DNA of 64,000 bases from Planctomycetota bacterium (lineage in GTDB: Bacteria > Planctomycetota > Planctomycetia > Gemmatales > Gemmataceae). The first letter of the stretch is position 1, and each line of letters opens with the position of its first letter. The stretch covers positions 38,427 through 102,426 of the forward strand of contig JAKOSN010000020.1 of NCBI GenBank assembly GCA_029777335.1. The letters are read 5' to 3'. Positions 1 through 9,277 of the stretch are shown here, in pieces. Both the position numbers and the translations under genes were made by a program. The notes under the pieces are model-generated. The model worked only from the letters and a program-made list of their open reading frames with translations. It did no database searches and was not told the origin of the DNA.

Positions 1-441
1 GCGCAGAATGCGCCAGCCATTGGTGGGGCGCGTGGGGAAGGCATCAACGTGAAGCAGATCGTTGCGTGCCTTGAGCCGCAGCGAGCGCGTGGCCTCTTCC
101 AGCGGCCGATAACTCACCTGATCCAGGCGACATCCCGAGCGATACATCGGCAAGGTTTCGTACACCCACTCCGTCACACTCGCCGAGAAGTTCCCCAGGA
201 TCTTCTGCAACCGTTCGCGCTGGGCCTGAGGAATCCGCCCTACCCCGCCAACGCGCCTGCGCGCCGGCTTGTAACTGATATTCTTGTGCACGCGGCTGCT
301 CAGTTCCTGCTCGCGGAGAAAGGTCAGCTCCTCTTCGGCAGGGAGAGGAAAGGGGCAAACCGTGTAACTGACCACTTCGCCCAGTTCCAGACTGGCAGCC
401 AGATGATGGCGCACATCCTCGCTGGAGAGCGAGATTGGCAT
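1..441 (-). CDS. Kdo hydroxylase family protein (3' end cut by window edge)
   Basis: The first 147 residues are visible; the frame stays open to base 1, so the rest lies outside the window. The ATG at 441 follows a good ribosome binding site (GAGGTGAG, 4 bases upstream). The segment around residues 130-147 (LLHVDAFPTRPTNGWRILR) matches the Fe(II)/2-oxoglutarate-dependent Kdo 3-hydroxylase KdoO family, with the first metal ligands expected in HVD. KdoO converts the inner-core sugar Kdo to Ko in lipopolysaccharide. The second His ligand would be beyond the edge. Family call is from motif memory; the LPS role here is inferred. Confidence 0.75.
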   Translation of the reverse strand, partial: MPISLSSEDVRHHLAASLELGEVVSYTVCPFPLPAEEELTFLREQELSSRVHKNISYKPARRRVGGVGRIPQAQRERLQKILGNFSASVTEWVYETLPMYRSGCRLDQVSYRPLEEATRSLRLKARNDLLHVDAFPTRPTNGWRILR

Positions 442-586
442 AGCTCACCTCTTCCTCGATCCGAATGTAAGATTGGGGACCGTGGAGGAGCGCACCCGTT
501 GCGCACGCAGTGGGGAAGCGCTTCTTCCACCGGCGCGGTGGCTATACCGTGAAGGGGAATTGTATGCAAGAGCACTTTACTCGGCT

Positions 587-2269
587 TCAGCCTGCGAGGG
601 CCTCCGAGGAGGAGCGCAGGAGAGGAAGGCGGACGACAAAACGCGTGATCTCCTCGGGTTGACTGGCCAGGAAGACCTCTCCCCCCTGCAATCGGGTTAA
701 CGACCAGGCAATCGACAGGCCCAGCCCTGCTCCCCGTCCGGCGGAGCGTCCCGAGTAGAACGGATCGAAGAGGTGTTCACGTTGACAGGTAGTCAGCCCA
801 GGCCCGTTGTCCTCGACAACCACCTCCACGCGATCATGCACAGGCGGAATCAGCGCCAGACACGCCCACCCCTGGCGCGGGGCCGCCTCGATGGCGTTGC
901 GCAGCACACAGGTCAAAACGGTGCGTAACTGCCCTGCGTCGGCATGCACGAGCACTCCCGGGGGATCGCCGGCCAGAGTCGCGTCGTTACTCGTCCCGCT
1001 GATCCGTTTTTCCAGGCGAAGTTCGACCTCCCGTTGTTGTGCCAGCGGAGCGAGCGTTTCCATCACCTCTTCCAGCAGGCGCCACAGTTTGACGGGTTGC
1101 TTCTGGGGAATCGCCGGGCGGGCAAACTGCATCACCTCGCGGAGCAAGCGATGAATACGCTGGGTCTGGGCGATGATCGTTTCCAGGGGCTTACGCCGCT
1201 CCCCCTCGGTTTCGTGCGAAAGCAGATACTGCGCTTGCCCACTGATCACCGCCAGCGGATTGTTGATTTCGTGGCCAGCGCCAGCGGCGAATTCTGCCAG
1301 CGAGCGCAGTTTCAGATCACGGAGCTGGTCTTCGGCCGTTTTCTGGGGTAATCGCAAGAGGTGATAGAGAACATCGAGTTCCGCTTCGAGTTGTGCCTGC
1401 CCGGCCCCGCAGGCCAGTCGGCGCTGTGCCGCGGCCAGGGTGAGCAGTCGACAGACAATCTCGACCGGGATCGCTGGCACATGCGGGGCCGCCTCCTCCG
1501 CAGGGAGATCCTCGGGAAGGCTCGGCATGCTCAGGGTGGGAAAAGCATCGTCGTCGGCCAGGGGGGGAACCGCCAGCGCCAATCCCTCCCCGGTGCTCTG
1601 TACCAGCCGGAGTGCCTGTTGCACCACACGGAACAGACCCGGATCTGCACCAAGATGTTGTGCTACGTGCCGCGGTAACGCCAGCGCACCAAGGAGGGAG
1701 GCCAGCCACTCCGGGAGCGACCATCGCCGCACCAGTCGTCGGGTCAGCGCTGCGTGATCCAGCCCCCAGATCCGTTTCTGCACCGCTTCTGGGTCGCGAT
1801 TCCAGGCGGGATCGTTGACACAGGCATGCACCCGGTCCGGAGCGAAGGCCACCACCGCCAGCCAGCCGAGCGGAGCGAGCAACCCGGCGACCCAGGCATT
1901 GTCGGGATCGCACTGACCGGTGCGCGACGCAAGATATTCCGCCGTGCAAGCGTATCGCAGGGCGTTCCGATGCACCAGGAGTTTGGCGTCCCCGGTGTCC
2001 TTCCAGGTCGCGGGCTCCCCGTGCTGAAGATGCTGACAAAGCGTGTCGAGAATCTCAGGGGCTTGCAGAAGCGTGGGATAAGCAGAGACGCCTGGAGTGA
2101 ACACGCGCGCGAAGGAGGAGCGCACCAGATGCAACACCAGCCCTGGATCGTGACGGACCTGGCCCCATGCCACAGGCAGAGCGGGGTCTGTCAGGGCCAG
2201 CAAGGTCGGTATCCCTGGCGGCAACCAGGGAAGCCGGAGCGCAGCTTCAGCGATGGACCCGGACCTCAC
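587..2269 (-). CDS. Hybrid HDOD-like/histidine kinase
   Basis: A 560-residue soluble sensor kinase with no membrane segment. Residues about 20-215 are helical and resemble an HDOD output domain. A coiled linker leads to a HisKA-type dimerisation helix with phospho-acceptor His333 (GAGHEINNPLAVISG), then a HATPase_c domain with N box (Asn458, LRNAIEAA), G1 (VEDNGPGL), F box (LFDPFYSG) and G2 (GRGAGLGLS). The motif HEINNPL is typical of NtrB-like kinases. I chose the GTG at 2269 because GGAAGGAG lies 8 bases upstream; an upstream TTG at 2338 has poor spacing. It lies 113 bases downstream of the response-regulator gene on the same strand, so the two probably form a two-component pair. Confidence 0.85.
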   Translation of the reverse strand: MRSGSIAEAALRLPWLPPGIPTLLALTDPALPVAWGQVRHDPGLVLHLVRSSFARVFTPGVSAYPTLLQAPEILDTLCQHLQHGEPATWKDTGDAKLLVHRNALRYACTAEYLASRTGQCDPDNAWVAGLLAPLGWLAVVAFAPDRVHACVNDPAWNRDPEAVQKRIWGLDHAALTRRLVRRWSLPEWLASLLGALALPRHVAQHLGADPGLFRVVQQALRLVQSTGEGLALAVPPLADDDAFPTLSMPSLPEDLPAEEAAPHVPAIPVEIVCRLLTLAAAQRRLACGAGQAQLEAELDVLYHLLRLPQKTAEDQLRDLKLRSLAEFAAGAGHEINNPLAVISGQAQYLLSHETEGERRKPLETIIAQTQRIHRLLREVMQFARPAIPQKQPVKLWRLLEEVMETLAPLAQQREVELRLEKRISGTSNDATLAGDPPGVLVHADAGQLRTVLTCVLRNAIEAAPRQGWACLALIPPVHDRVEVVVEDNGPGLTTCQREHLFDPFYSGRSAGRGAGLGLSIAWSLTRLQGGEVFLASQPEEITRFVVRLPLLRSSSEALAG

Positions 2270-2382
2270 GACGCGTGCTCCTTCCGGCAGAGGCTCGGTC
2301 CAGAACGGATCGGCGTGCGCGCAATCCGCACAGGCCAATCCGTTCCGGGGGCGAGCGCTAGACTCCAGCCGAGAGGCCGGGC

Positions 2383-2967
2383 TCAGGCCATGGTGGAGGC
2401 GGGTTCAATTTCCAGAAGGGTACACATCCGGTCGATGAGTTCCTCGATATCGAAGGGCTTGTGCAGGAAGTCATCGGCCCCGGACAGGCGCAACTCGTGG
2501 ATCTTGTCTTCCTCGATCATGCCGGAGATGCAAAGGATGCGCACATCTTCGAGGGTCGAGTCGGCGCGCACCCGATGGCAAACTTCCTTGCCATTGATAT
2601 CGGGGAGCATCACGTCGAGCACGATGATGTCCGGACGATATTCCTTGACCATCATCCCGGCGTCGAAGCCATTGCCGGCCACGCGCACTTCAAACCGACC
2701 GTCTTCTTCGATGACGCGGGTCATCAAATCGACGAGTTCGTTATCATCGTCCACCAGCAAGACTTTACGCTTCCCGCTTTCGAGGGCATCGGTGGGGATT
2801 CCGTTGTCCTTCATGAACTTGTACAGCGCCTCGCGGGGGATGCGGCGAAAACGCGAACCCGGGACGCGGAATCCTTTCAGCTGTCCATTGTCAAAGCAGC
2901 GAATAATCGTCTGCTGACTCACCTTACAGATCTTGGCGGCTTCACCGGTCGTGAATACGGTTTTCAT
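2383..2967 (-). CDS. Response regulator with N-terminal excisionase-type HTH and C-terminal receiver
   Basis: 194 residues. Residues 1-55 are a MerR/excisionase-like winged HTH (TTGEAAKICKVSQQTI then GFRVPGSRFRRIPRE). Residues 67-190 are a canonical receiver: acidic pocket in LLVDDDNE, phospho-acceptor Asp118 in VLDVMLPD, Ser148, Lys170 in LHKPFD. The order is reversed relative to most response regulators, where the receiver comes first. The ATG at 2967 has AAGGGA 11 bases upstream; the ATG at 2979 directly abuts that site and cannot use it. It is first in a unit with the histidine kinase and has a near-consensus promoter at 3186-3213. DNA binding is expected from the HTH; the targets are unknown. 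Confidence 0.88.
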   Translation of the reverse strand: MKTVFTTGEAAKICKVSQQTIIRCFDNGQLKGFRVPGSRFRRIPREALYKFMKDNGIPTDALESGKRKVLLVDDDNELVDLMTRVIEEDGRFEVRVAGNGFDAGMMVKEYRPDIIVLDVMLPDINGKEVCHRVRADSTLEDVRILCISGMIEEDKIHELRLSGADDFLHKPFDIEELIDRMCTLLEIEPASTMA

Positions 2968-3123
2968 GCGTTCGTCCATCCCTTACTGGCCAGGGCCAGT
3001 CGCACGAGTGAGGACCAGCAACCGGGGAGGAGCTGGCCCGAAATCATCCGTGATTTGCCTCTCATCGTCCGTTTGTTGCCCCGCCCGCGATCTGCTTGGT
3101 GTGTTCTAGGTGTTCGTTGGTCT

Positions 3124-3139
3124 ACTTCGTTGCCGAAGT
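3124..3139 (-). other. Leader hairpin with GNRA-type loop
   Basis: On the minus strand ACTTCG and CGAAGT flank a GCAA tetraloop, giving a stable 6-bp GNRA hairpin in the roughly 200-base leader between the promoter at 3186-3213 and the response-regulator start. No known riboswitch core is recognisable. Confidence 0.4.
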
Positions 3140-3185
3140 GAGCAGAGACAAGTGGAGGGGATTACCAATCTTGCCACCGATCGCG

Positions 3186-3213
3186 ATTATAGCCAGCCTG
3201 GCAAACGTGTCAA
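3186..3213 (-). promoter_or_regulatory. Sigma70-type promoter for the response regulator/kinase unit
   Basis: On the minus strand the -35 hexamer TTGACA (3208-3213) and the -10 hexamer TATAAT (3186-3191) are both exact consensus with a 16-base spacer. Transcription would start near 3178, leaving a leader of about 200 bases. Confidence 0.8.
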
Positions 3214-3520
3214 CGCGAATCGGCCAGCCCTCGTCGCTCTAACCTCTTCAGTCATGGTTACTTCCTCCAGTTTCCCACTTTTTCCTGCCTTACCGACCTT
3301 TCTTCTCCCTCTTGTCGGTTTTTCCCACCTTCGCTCGCTTTCAAAGTCGCGGTGGCTTGCCTTACCTCGAGTGTCTTCTCTTCCTTTATCGGAATACCTG
3401 CCCTCTCCGGTTGCGTCTTTCCTCCCAGATTGACAACCCCCTCTGCTCCTCTTTGTCCGAGAAGCAGACCCGCCCCTGCACTCCTCTGGAACGACCGGGC
3501 GTCCCCGTTGGGCGGGAGCA
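3214..3520. other. Intergenic region, pyrimidine-rich on the plus strand
   Basis: No gene is supported between the end of mnmG and the promoter at 3186. About 3240-3430 is strongly C/T-rich on the plus strand (A/G-rich on the minus strand), with short open frames on both strands that lack start signals or recognisable protein sequence. Confidence 0.5.
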
Positions 3521-5371
3521 TCAATCGAGGTACATCAGCAAGACGGCGAGGTCGGCGGGGTTGATCCCGCTGATCCGACTCGCCTGCCCGAGATTGGCTG
3601 GGCGGATGCGCGCCAGCTTTTCCTTCGCCTCGGCACGCATCTGTGGCACCGCATGAAAGTCAAAGTGCGGCGGAATGGGCCGCGCCTCCATCCGTTGGAA
3701 GCGTTCGACCTGGTCTGCCTGCCGGGCGATATAACCCGAGTACTTCGCCTCCAGCACCACCTGTTCGATCGCTTCCGGTCCTGCCTTCTGCAACGCCTCG
3801 CGACATTCTCCCGGCGCCAGCGCAGTCACTTCTTCCCACGTGGTTTCGGGCCGACGGAGCCACTGCTCCAGGGTGTGCCGTTCGTGGCGATGCCTGGTCA
3901 GAACTTCCTGCAGGCGAACGATCTCCTCTTCTTTCTCCTGCAAGCGCTGCCAGCGCTGGTTCTCAACCAAACCCACGCGCCGGCCCAGCGGGGTTAGGCG
4001 CCGGTCGGCGTTGTCGTGCCTCAGCAGCAGCCGATACTCTGCCCGCGAAGTGAACATGCGGTACGGTTCATCGACCCCGCGTGTCACCAGGTCATCGATC
4101 AGCACGCCAATGTACGCCTGAGCACGATCGAGGATTAACGCCGGCTCATGTTTGATCTTGAGGGCGGCATTGATCCCGGCCAGCAATCCCTGAGCCGCTG
4201 CTTCCTCGTAGCCGGTAGTGCCGTTGATCTGCCCTGCAAAATAGAGCCCCTCGACGAACTTGGTCTCCAGCGTGGCGTGCAACTGCGTGGGTGGGGCATA
4301 GTCGTATTCCACCGCATAACCCCAGCGCATCACCTCTGCCCGTTCCAGCCCCGGGATCAAACGCAACATCGCCTGCTGCACATCCTTGGGCAGACTGGTA
4401 CTGATTCCATTGCAGTAATACTCGAGGGTATTCCGCCCTTCTGGTTCCAGAAAAATCTGATGGCGTTCCTTGTCCGCGAAACGCACCACCTTGTCCTCGA
4501 TCGAGGGACAGTAGCGCGGTCCGCGACTCTGGATCTGCCCGGAATACATGGGCGCCCGATCCAGGTTGGCGCGAATCAGGTCGTGGACTTCTGGCGACGT
4601 ATAGGTAATGTGGCAATCCAGTTGCGGCTGCGTCACCGCACCATGGAGAAAACTGAACGGACGCGGATCGCTGTCCCCGGGCTGGACCTCACATTTGCTG
4701 AAATCGATGGTGCGTCCATTGAGCCGACAGGGAGTGCCTGTCTTGAAGCGCGCCAGTTCAAAGCCACAACTCGCCAGACTCTCGCTCAGCGCCTCGGCAG
4801 ACTGATCCCCGGCGCGACCACCCTGGGTTTTCGCCTCCCCTGTGTGCATCAGCGCCTTGAGGAAGGTTCCGGTGGTGAGCACCACTGCCTGGGCACGATA
4901 GAGCGTGTCTCCCCGCGCAAGCACTCCCAGCACGCGCCGGGTCGCCCCGCTGGGACGGACTCCCCCCGCCACCTCCTCCAGCACCAACCCTTCGATCAGT
5001 TCCTGACGCAGGGTGAGGTTGGGTTGCGCCTCCACGCGCTGCTTCATGGTGAACTGATAGAGTTTCTTGTCTGCCTGGGCGCGCGGGCTGTGCATCGCCG
5101 GGCCCTTGGTCCGATTGAGCATGCGGAACTGAATCGCCGAGACGTCGATCACCTCGCCCATCGCTCCGCCCAGGGCGTCAATCTCCCGCACAATCTGCCC
5201 CTTGGCCACTCCGCCAATCGCCGGATTGCAACTCATCTGCGCAACCGCATCGGCATTCATGGTCAACAAGGCGGTCCGGAGACCAAGCCGGGCCGCAGCG
5301 AGAGCTGCCTCGACGCCAGCATGACCGGCCCCGACAACAACGACGTCAAATTCAAAGGTGAGTGCGGGCAT
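3521..5371 (-). CDS. mnmG: tRNA uridine-5-carboxymethylaminomethyl modification enzyme MnmG (GidA)
   Basis: 616 residues, the normal family length. With MnmE it installs the carboxymethylaminomethyl group at U34 of tRNAs, using FAD and methylene-tetrahydrofolate. The N-terminal Rossmann motif [20 protein letters not shown] binds FAD. Further signatures are [52 protein letters not shown]-like [19 protein letters not shown] and [17 protein letters not shown], all in family order, and the C-terminal helical domain is present. No mnmE or rsmG gene is adjacent. The ribosome binding site is weak. The identification is secure. Confidence 0.97.
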   Translation of the reverse strand: MPALTFEFDVVVVGAGHAGVEAALAAARLGLRTALLTMNADAVAQMSCNPAIGGVAKGQIVREIDALGGAMGEVIDVSAIQFRMLNRTKGPAMHSPRAQADKKLYQFTMKQRVEAQPNLTLRQELIEGLVLEEVAGGVRPSGATRRVLGVLARGDTLYRAQAVVLTTGTFLKALMHTGEAKTQGGRAGDQSAEALSESLASCGFELARFKTGTPCRLNGRTIDFSKCEVQPGDSDPRPFSFLHGAVTQPQLDCHITYTSPEVHDLIRANLDRAPMYSGQIQSRGPRYCPSIEDKVVRFADKERHQIFLEPEGRNTLEYYCNGISTSLPKDVQQAMLRLIPGLERAEVMRWGYAVEYDYAPPTQLHATLETKFVEGLYFAGQINGTTGYEEAAAQGLLAGINAALKIKHEPALILDRAQAYIGVLIDDLVTRGVDEPYRMFTSRAEYRLLLRHDNADRRLTPLGRRVGLVENQRWQRLQEKEEEIVRLQEVLTRHRHERHTLEQWLRRPETTWEEVTALAPGECREALQKAGPEAIEQVVLEAKYSGYIARQADQVERFQRMEARPIPPHFDFHAVPQMRAEAKEKLARIRPANLGQASRISGINPADLAVLLMYLD

Positions 5372-5518
5372 GATAGCTAACCGGCGAGGGGTGGCGAACT
5401 CTCACTGTTCACACTATACCGAAAGACCCGCCGAAGAAAAAAGACGGACTGACCTGAGATCCCTCGCAAACGAGGAAACACCGACAAACCGGAGCTCTTC
5501 GGCGACCTGACGCGACAC

Positions 5519-5546
5519 TTGACAGCGCCCCAATCCCAGAGACAAT
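5519..5546 (+). promoter_or_regulatory. Candidate sigma70 promoter for the kinase-like gene
   Basis: TTGACA (5519-5524) and GACAAT (5541-5546) are separated by 16 bases, 50 bases upstream of the ATG at 5597. The -35 is consensus; the -10 matches 4 of 6 positions. Confidence 0.45.
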
Positions 5547-5596
5547 CAAGGAGTTCCGAACTCCCCTCTCAACCAGCATCACGGACAGGATTCCCC

Positions 5597-6052
5597 ATGA
5601 CCCCGTTTTCGCATATCCCTGGCGTGCGACCGCGACCCAGCATCCTCGAACTGGGCCGCGGGGCAGACGGAGTAGTCGTTGAAGTCCTCGATCACCCTGA
5701 ACTCGTCCTCAAGGAGATGAATCACCCTTTCAAACTGGGGCGAAATCGCATTGCCCTGGAACAGCGCATTCTCCACGCGGTTGCAGCCGCAACCACACAC
5801 CGGGGCGCGACCCACGTGTTCAACCAGGGCACCGACGAACACGAACGTTCCTGGCTGGTGCGTGAACGAGTCTTCGACGTGCATCCTCGCGGAAGCCAGA
5901 GCACGCGCACCACCCTCATCGAGATCATTTTTCAGATCCATCCCTCTGCGGACGTGAGCCGTTTGATGCTCCCCGATCCCACCTTCGACAATGTTCGCTG
6001 GGGCTACACGGCGCAGGATCCCGAGCCCCGTTGGATCCTGATCGATCCCTGA
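5597..6052 (+). CDS. Minimal protein-kinase-like protein
   Basis: 151 residues, unrecognised as a family. The sequence lines up with a protein-kinase fold: a glycine-rich loop LGRGADGVV (19-27), a beta-3 Lys in LVLKEM (Lys39), a possible helix-C Glu55, a catalytic-loop-like Asp127-x4-Asn132 (PDPTFDNV) and a DFG-like Asp150 in the final ILIDP. The protein ends exactly where the activation segment would begin, so there is no C-lobe beyond it. The ATG at 5597 has AGGA upstream; a further-upstream frame extension lacks a site. It stands alone between mnmG (divergent) and the PQQ protein (convergent). It could be a degenerate or truncated kinase, or a small phosphotransferase such as a toxin- or immunity-type domain. 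Confidence 0.6.
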   Translation: MTPFSHIPGVRPRPSILELGRGADGVVVEVLDHPELVLKEMNHPFKLGRNRIALEQRILHAVAAATTHRGATHVFNQGTDEHERSWLVRERVFDVHPRGSQSTRTTLIEIIFQIHPSADVSRLMLPDPTFDNVRWGYTAQDPEPRWILIDP

Positions 6053-6109
6053 TAGGTCCTCGAACGCTGTGTTCTCCTTGCACCCCCCATGCGGAGTCGT
6101 GCTCTGTGG

Positions 6110-9100
6110 TCATGGAACTTTCATTTGCTTGATCCAGTCGCGCATCAGCTCGACCGCGGCTCGATCAACAAGCGACGACGCCAGAGGCGGCATGTGCCCT
6201 TCCTTGCGTTGACTCATGCGATGGAGTAACACCGACCGCTCGGGATGCCCCGGAGCAATGAGGCGGGCGTCGGTCAGGTTGAAGGTGTGATGCTGCGGGC
6301 GCACATCGATCAGGTTCATCTTTGCCAGCGCGGCGGCGTATTCAAGGTTGATCTGTGCATTCCCGCCCCCCGCCTCCACATGGCAGGAACTGCAGTTGCT
6401 GTGCAGGTAGGCCCGCGCTCGCGCGGTCAGGTCGTTCTTCCGTTCGTAGGGATCCACCAGGCGATCATACTTCTCCGGCGGAAAACTCAGCAGAGTCGAG
6501 GGACGCGCCTCACGCTGATCGCGGGTTGCCGTTTGTTTCTCCATGTACTCGTTGATCGTCTTTTCGCTCTTGCCGGCTTTTCGCAACTCCTCGCGCATGG
6601 CGTTCCGCGTTTCCTCCGCCCAGTTGACTCGGAGCACGCCAAGATGTTCGAGCGTTCGCAGCTGGTTATCGCTGACCCCGCCATAATCGTGCACCTTGTT
6701 CATCTGTAATTCGCACAACCCCAGCACAAAGTTGGCCGCGCGACTGTGGCACACCATGCACTCGGCCCGGCTGGGATAATGCCATGTCTGCTTGCGCGTC
6801 CCTTCGGGGTGTTCACGCGAACGAGGTACGCGAATGGTCAATTCGCGATCCGTTCCTCGGGCGTCAACCAGGCTTGCCTCCGTCTGCTCCTCGTTCCATC
6901 GATACGAATATCCCACCCATTCCCCCTCCTGTTTGGTGAGAAAACGCGTCTCGATCCATTGCCGCGATGCCGGGTTGCCCTCTTCCCGCTCAACGGCAAA
7001 CGATTTGACCAGGACGGTTCGATCAGGGAAATTCCAGCCACGCGAACGGGTAAAGTCGATGTGAGAATCCGCCCCGGGAAGTGCCAGATATCGCTCCTTG
7101 TACATCCCATCGGACCAGAGAGGAGCGTTGACGGAGTAGGGAATCAACGCAGGTTCGACGAGATGTCCCTTCACCGAGCGGAAGAGTCCGCTTTCACTCA
7201 GCTTGCGTGGGAAGGTCGAGGGAGGAAGATCCTTTGGCGTTGCTTCCAGGGTGTAAAAGCCGCCCTCCTCGTGGCCGCGATGGTCGCAGATCAACAACTC
7301 GCCGTGGCTATCGAGTCCAAACCCGGTGATCTGCAGGGTGCTATCGGTCAATTCCCTGTGCCAGACGATCTTCTCGCCATCGTGGCGCACGCCCCAGATC
7401 TTCCCGGTGGAATAATCGCCGTAGAGGTAGGCCCCCTGTAACTCGGGGAATTTCTTGCCGTGGTAGACCACACCCCCGGTCAAGGAGCGTGCCTCGCTGT
7501 GGTGATGCTCGACCGTTGGCTTCACAATGGGGGTGGGTCCCGCCTTGCGATTAAGATAAAAGGGATGGCTTCCCTCCATGACCGACCAGCCGTAATTATC
7601 CCCCTTGCGCACCAGAAACGCCTGCTCCCAGAGATCCTGGCCATTGTTGCCGACCCAGATGTGCCCGGTCCTGGGATCGACCGTCATGCGCCACGGGTTG
7701 CGCAACCCGTACGCCCAGGTTTCTGGGCGCGCCCCCGGCGTGTTCACGAAGGGATTATCCTTTGGCACCGAATACGCTTTGCCCTTCTCGGGGTGATCCA
7801 CATCAATCCGCAGCACCTTCGCGGTCAACTTGCTCAGATCCTGCCCGACAATGTGGGTATCGGAGTCCGAGGTGCCATCCCCTGAAGTGACATAGAACAT
7901 TCCATCCCGGCCAAAACACATCGCCCCGCCGTTGTGGCCATCGGAGGGCCATTCAATGATCACCTTTTCAGATCCTGGATCAAGCTTGTATGGAGGGCGG
8001 GTTTGCATCGTGTAGCGCAGCACCCGTGTCTTCCGAGGGCCTGCCGAGCTGGGGCCGTTGAGTCCCAGGTAGACGTACCCGTTCTCCTTCCACTTTGGGT
8101 GAAAGACGATGTCGTAGGCCACCCCATCGATTTTGAGGATCGTCTCCGCGGTGCGAACATCCGGGTTCTCCTGGCAACGCTGAATGGTGGTGGGTCCATA
8201 GGACCACGCTTCTGCCACAAACCAGAGGAGGTCACTCTCAGGTTGCCGTGTCACACAGATGGGAAAGTTTACCTTGAGTTTGGGGAAAACGCGTTTCACC
8301 CGGTAGGGCGGCGGAGGCTCCGGAGAACCCACCACTTTCGAGGTGGTGAGTGGAAGGCGTTTTTCGATGCCAAATGGCCGAGCCCCCTTGTTGCTCATCG
8401 GGCCAACAAAGGTCAGGGTGGCGTAATCCTCGAAATGATGGAAGTCCGGGAACGATTTGGAGCGCAGTGGGGCACAGGTGGAGAGTTCCGGCCCCTCGAA
8501 ATCCACCGAGTAATCGTAGCGGCACAGGGCGAACTTCCATCGTTCGTTGATCTCGGGTCGCCCTCCGGTGCGCAGGAAGTCTTTCCAGGGAATACGCCCT
8601 TCGACTGACCAACCCTGATCCCGGTCCTGCCACTTGTTGAGAGTGCCCCGCAGGTGCACCTTCGCCTCGATGTGGAAAGTGCCATCCTTCTTGAAGCGCT
8701 GGAACCCACCCGAGCCCCGTCGCGGCAAAAAAAGATCCATCACCGTTCCAGCCGCGTTCACCTGGAACTCGTAGTATCCCGGCCTGTCATCTGCTGGTTT
8801 GAAGAACAGCTCAAAAACATCGTTATCCCAGGTCTGTCCGTCATGCTCCTTCACATCGGCATAGAGATCGCTATCCTCCATGTCGGCGAAGAAATAGAGA
8901 TACTCACGATCCCACAAGAGCCTTGCCCGGGTGGCCGTCCGCGCCTTGCGCTCGTTCTTCCCCAGCCAGGGAAGCGTGAAGTGATCGATCACCTGCGCAT
9001 GTTTCCAGGCCTCCTCATCGGCCTTGCCATCGAGCGTGATGGGAAGATCGGTCCAGCGACATTCGAACACGCTGGGTGTGCCTTGAGGTGTTACGGGAGG

Positions 9101-9208
9101 TGCTTCCGCCGTCACCTGCGGGGTCGGGTCGTCATCGAGAAGGACCAGCAGGCCGACACCCAGCACCAGGAGGACGGCCAACCGCCAAAGGGTGAGCATG
9201 CGCACCAT
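6110..9208 (-). CDS. Secreted PQQ-dependent sugar dehydrogenase fused to CBM9-like and cytochrome c domains
   Basis: 1032 residues with an N-terminal signal peptide or anchor (residues 3-24). Residues about 48-260 resemble a family-9 carbohydrate-binding domain (LDGKADEEAW, DNDVFELFF). Residues about 300-640 form a glucose/sorbosone dehydrogenase propeller (YGLRNPWRMTVDP, NNGQDLWE, DNYGWSVMEG). The following region (SGLFRSVKG, NAPLWSDGMYKERYL) resembles the HNE_0200-type domain. Two c-type haem sites are visible, CMVCH at 817 and CSSCH at 939, with a plausible axial Met at about 1006 (GHMPPL). The likely role is periplasmic oxidation of a sugar with internal electron transfer to haem. The substrate cannot be told. 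Its 3' end faces the kinase-like gene. Confidence 0.85.
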   Translation of the reverse strand: MVRMLTLWRLAVLLVLGVGLLVLLDDDPTPQVTAEAPPVTPQGTPSVFECRWTDLPITLDGKADEEAWKHAQVIDHFTLPWLGKNERKARTATRARLLWDREYLYFFADMEDSDLYADVKEHDGQTWDNDVFELFFKPADDRPGYYEFQVNAAGTVMDLFLPRRGSGGFQRFKKDGTFHIEAKVHLRGTLNKWQDRDQGWSVEGRIPWKDFLRTGGRPEINERWKFALCRYDYSVDFEGPELSTCAPLRSKSFPDFHHFEDYATLTFVGPMSNKGARPFGIEKRLPLTTSKVVGSPEPPPPYRVKRVFPKLKVNFPICVTRQPESDLLWFVAEAWSYGPTTIQRCQENPDVRTAETILKIDGVAYDIVFHPKWKENGYVYLGLNGPSSAGPRKTRVLRYTMQTRPPYKLDPGSEKVIIEWPSDGHNGGAMCFGRDGMFYVTSGDGTSDSDTHIVGQDLSKLTAKVLRIDVDHPEKGKAYSVPKDNPFVNTPGARPETWAYGLRNPWRMTVDPRTGHIWVGNNGQDLWEQAFLVRKGDNYGWSVMEGSHPFYLNRKAGPTPIVKPTVEHHHSEARSLTGGVVYHGKKFPELQGAYLYGDYSTGKIWGVRHDGEKIVWHRELTDSTLQITGFGLDSHGELLICDHRGHEEGGFYTLEATPKDLPPSTFPRKLSESGLFRSVKGHLVEPALIPYSVNAPLWSDGMYKERYLALPGADSHIDFTRSRGWNFPDRTVLVKSFAVEREEGNPASRQWIETRFLTKQEGEWVGYSYRWNEEQTEASLVDARGTDRELTIRVPRSREHPEGTRKQTWHYPSRAECMVCHSRAANFVLGLCELQMNKVHDYGGVSDNQLRTLEHLGVLRVNWAEETRNAMREELRKAGKSEKTINEYMEKQTATRDQREARPSTLLSFPPEKYDRLVDPYERKNDLTARARAYLHSNCSSCHVEAGGGNAQINLEYAAALAKMNLIDVRPQHHTFNLTDARLIAPGHPERSVLLHRMSQRKEGHMPPLASSLVDRAAVELMRDWIKQMKVP

Positions 9209-9277
9209 GGGATCCCTTGAATCTGTGAGGCCAGGGAGCGAGGGAAGGAGTATTGTAGCAGTTTTTCCGTGCTTTGC

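Noticed and set aside
49..552. Plus-strand frame over the Kdo hydroxylase start
   Set aside because: The opposite strand encodes a recognisable protein with a good ribosome binding site, while this frame shows no family pattern.
3258..3524. An 88-codon minus-strand frame after mnmG
   Set aside because: It lies in the purine-rich skewed tract, which produces low-complexity Glu/Arg/Lys frames, and it overlaps the end of mnmG.
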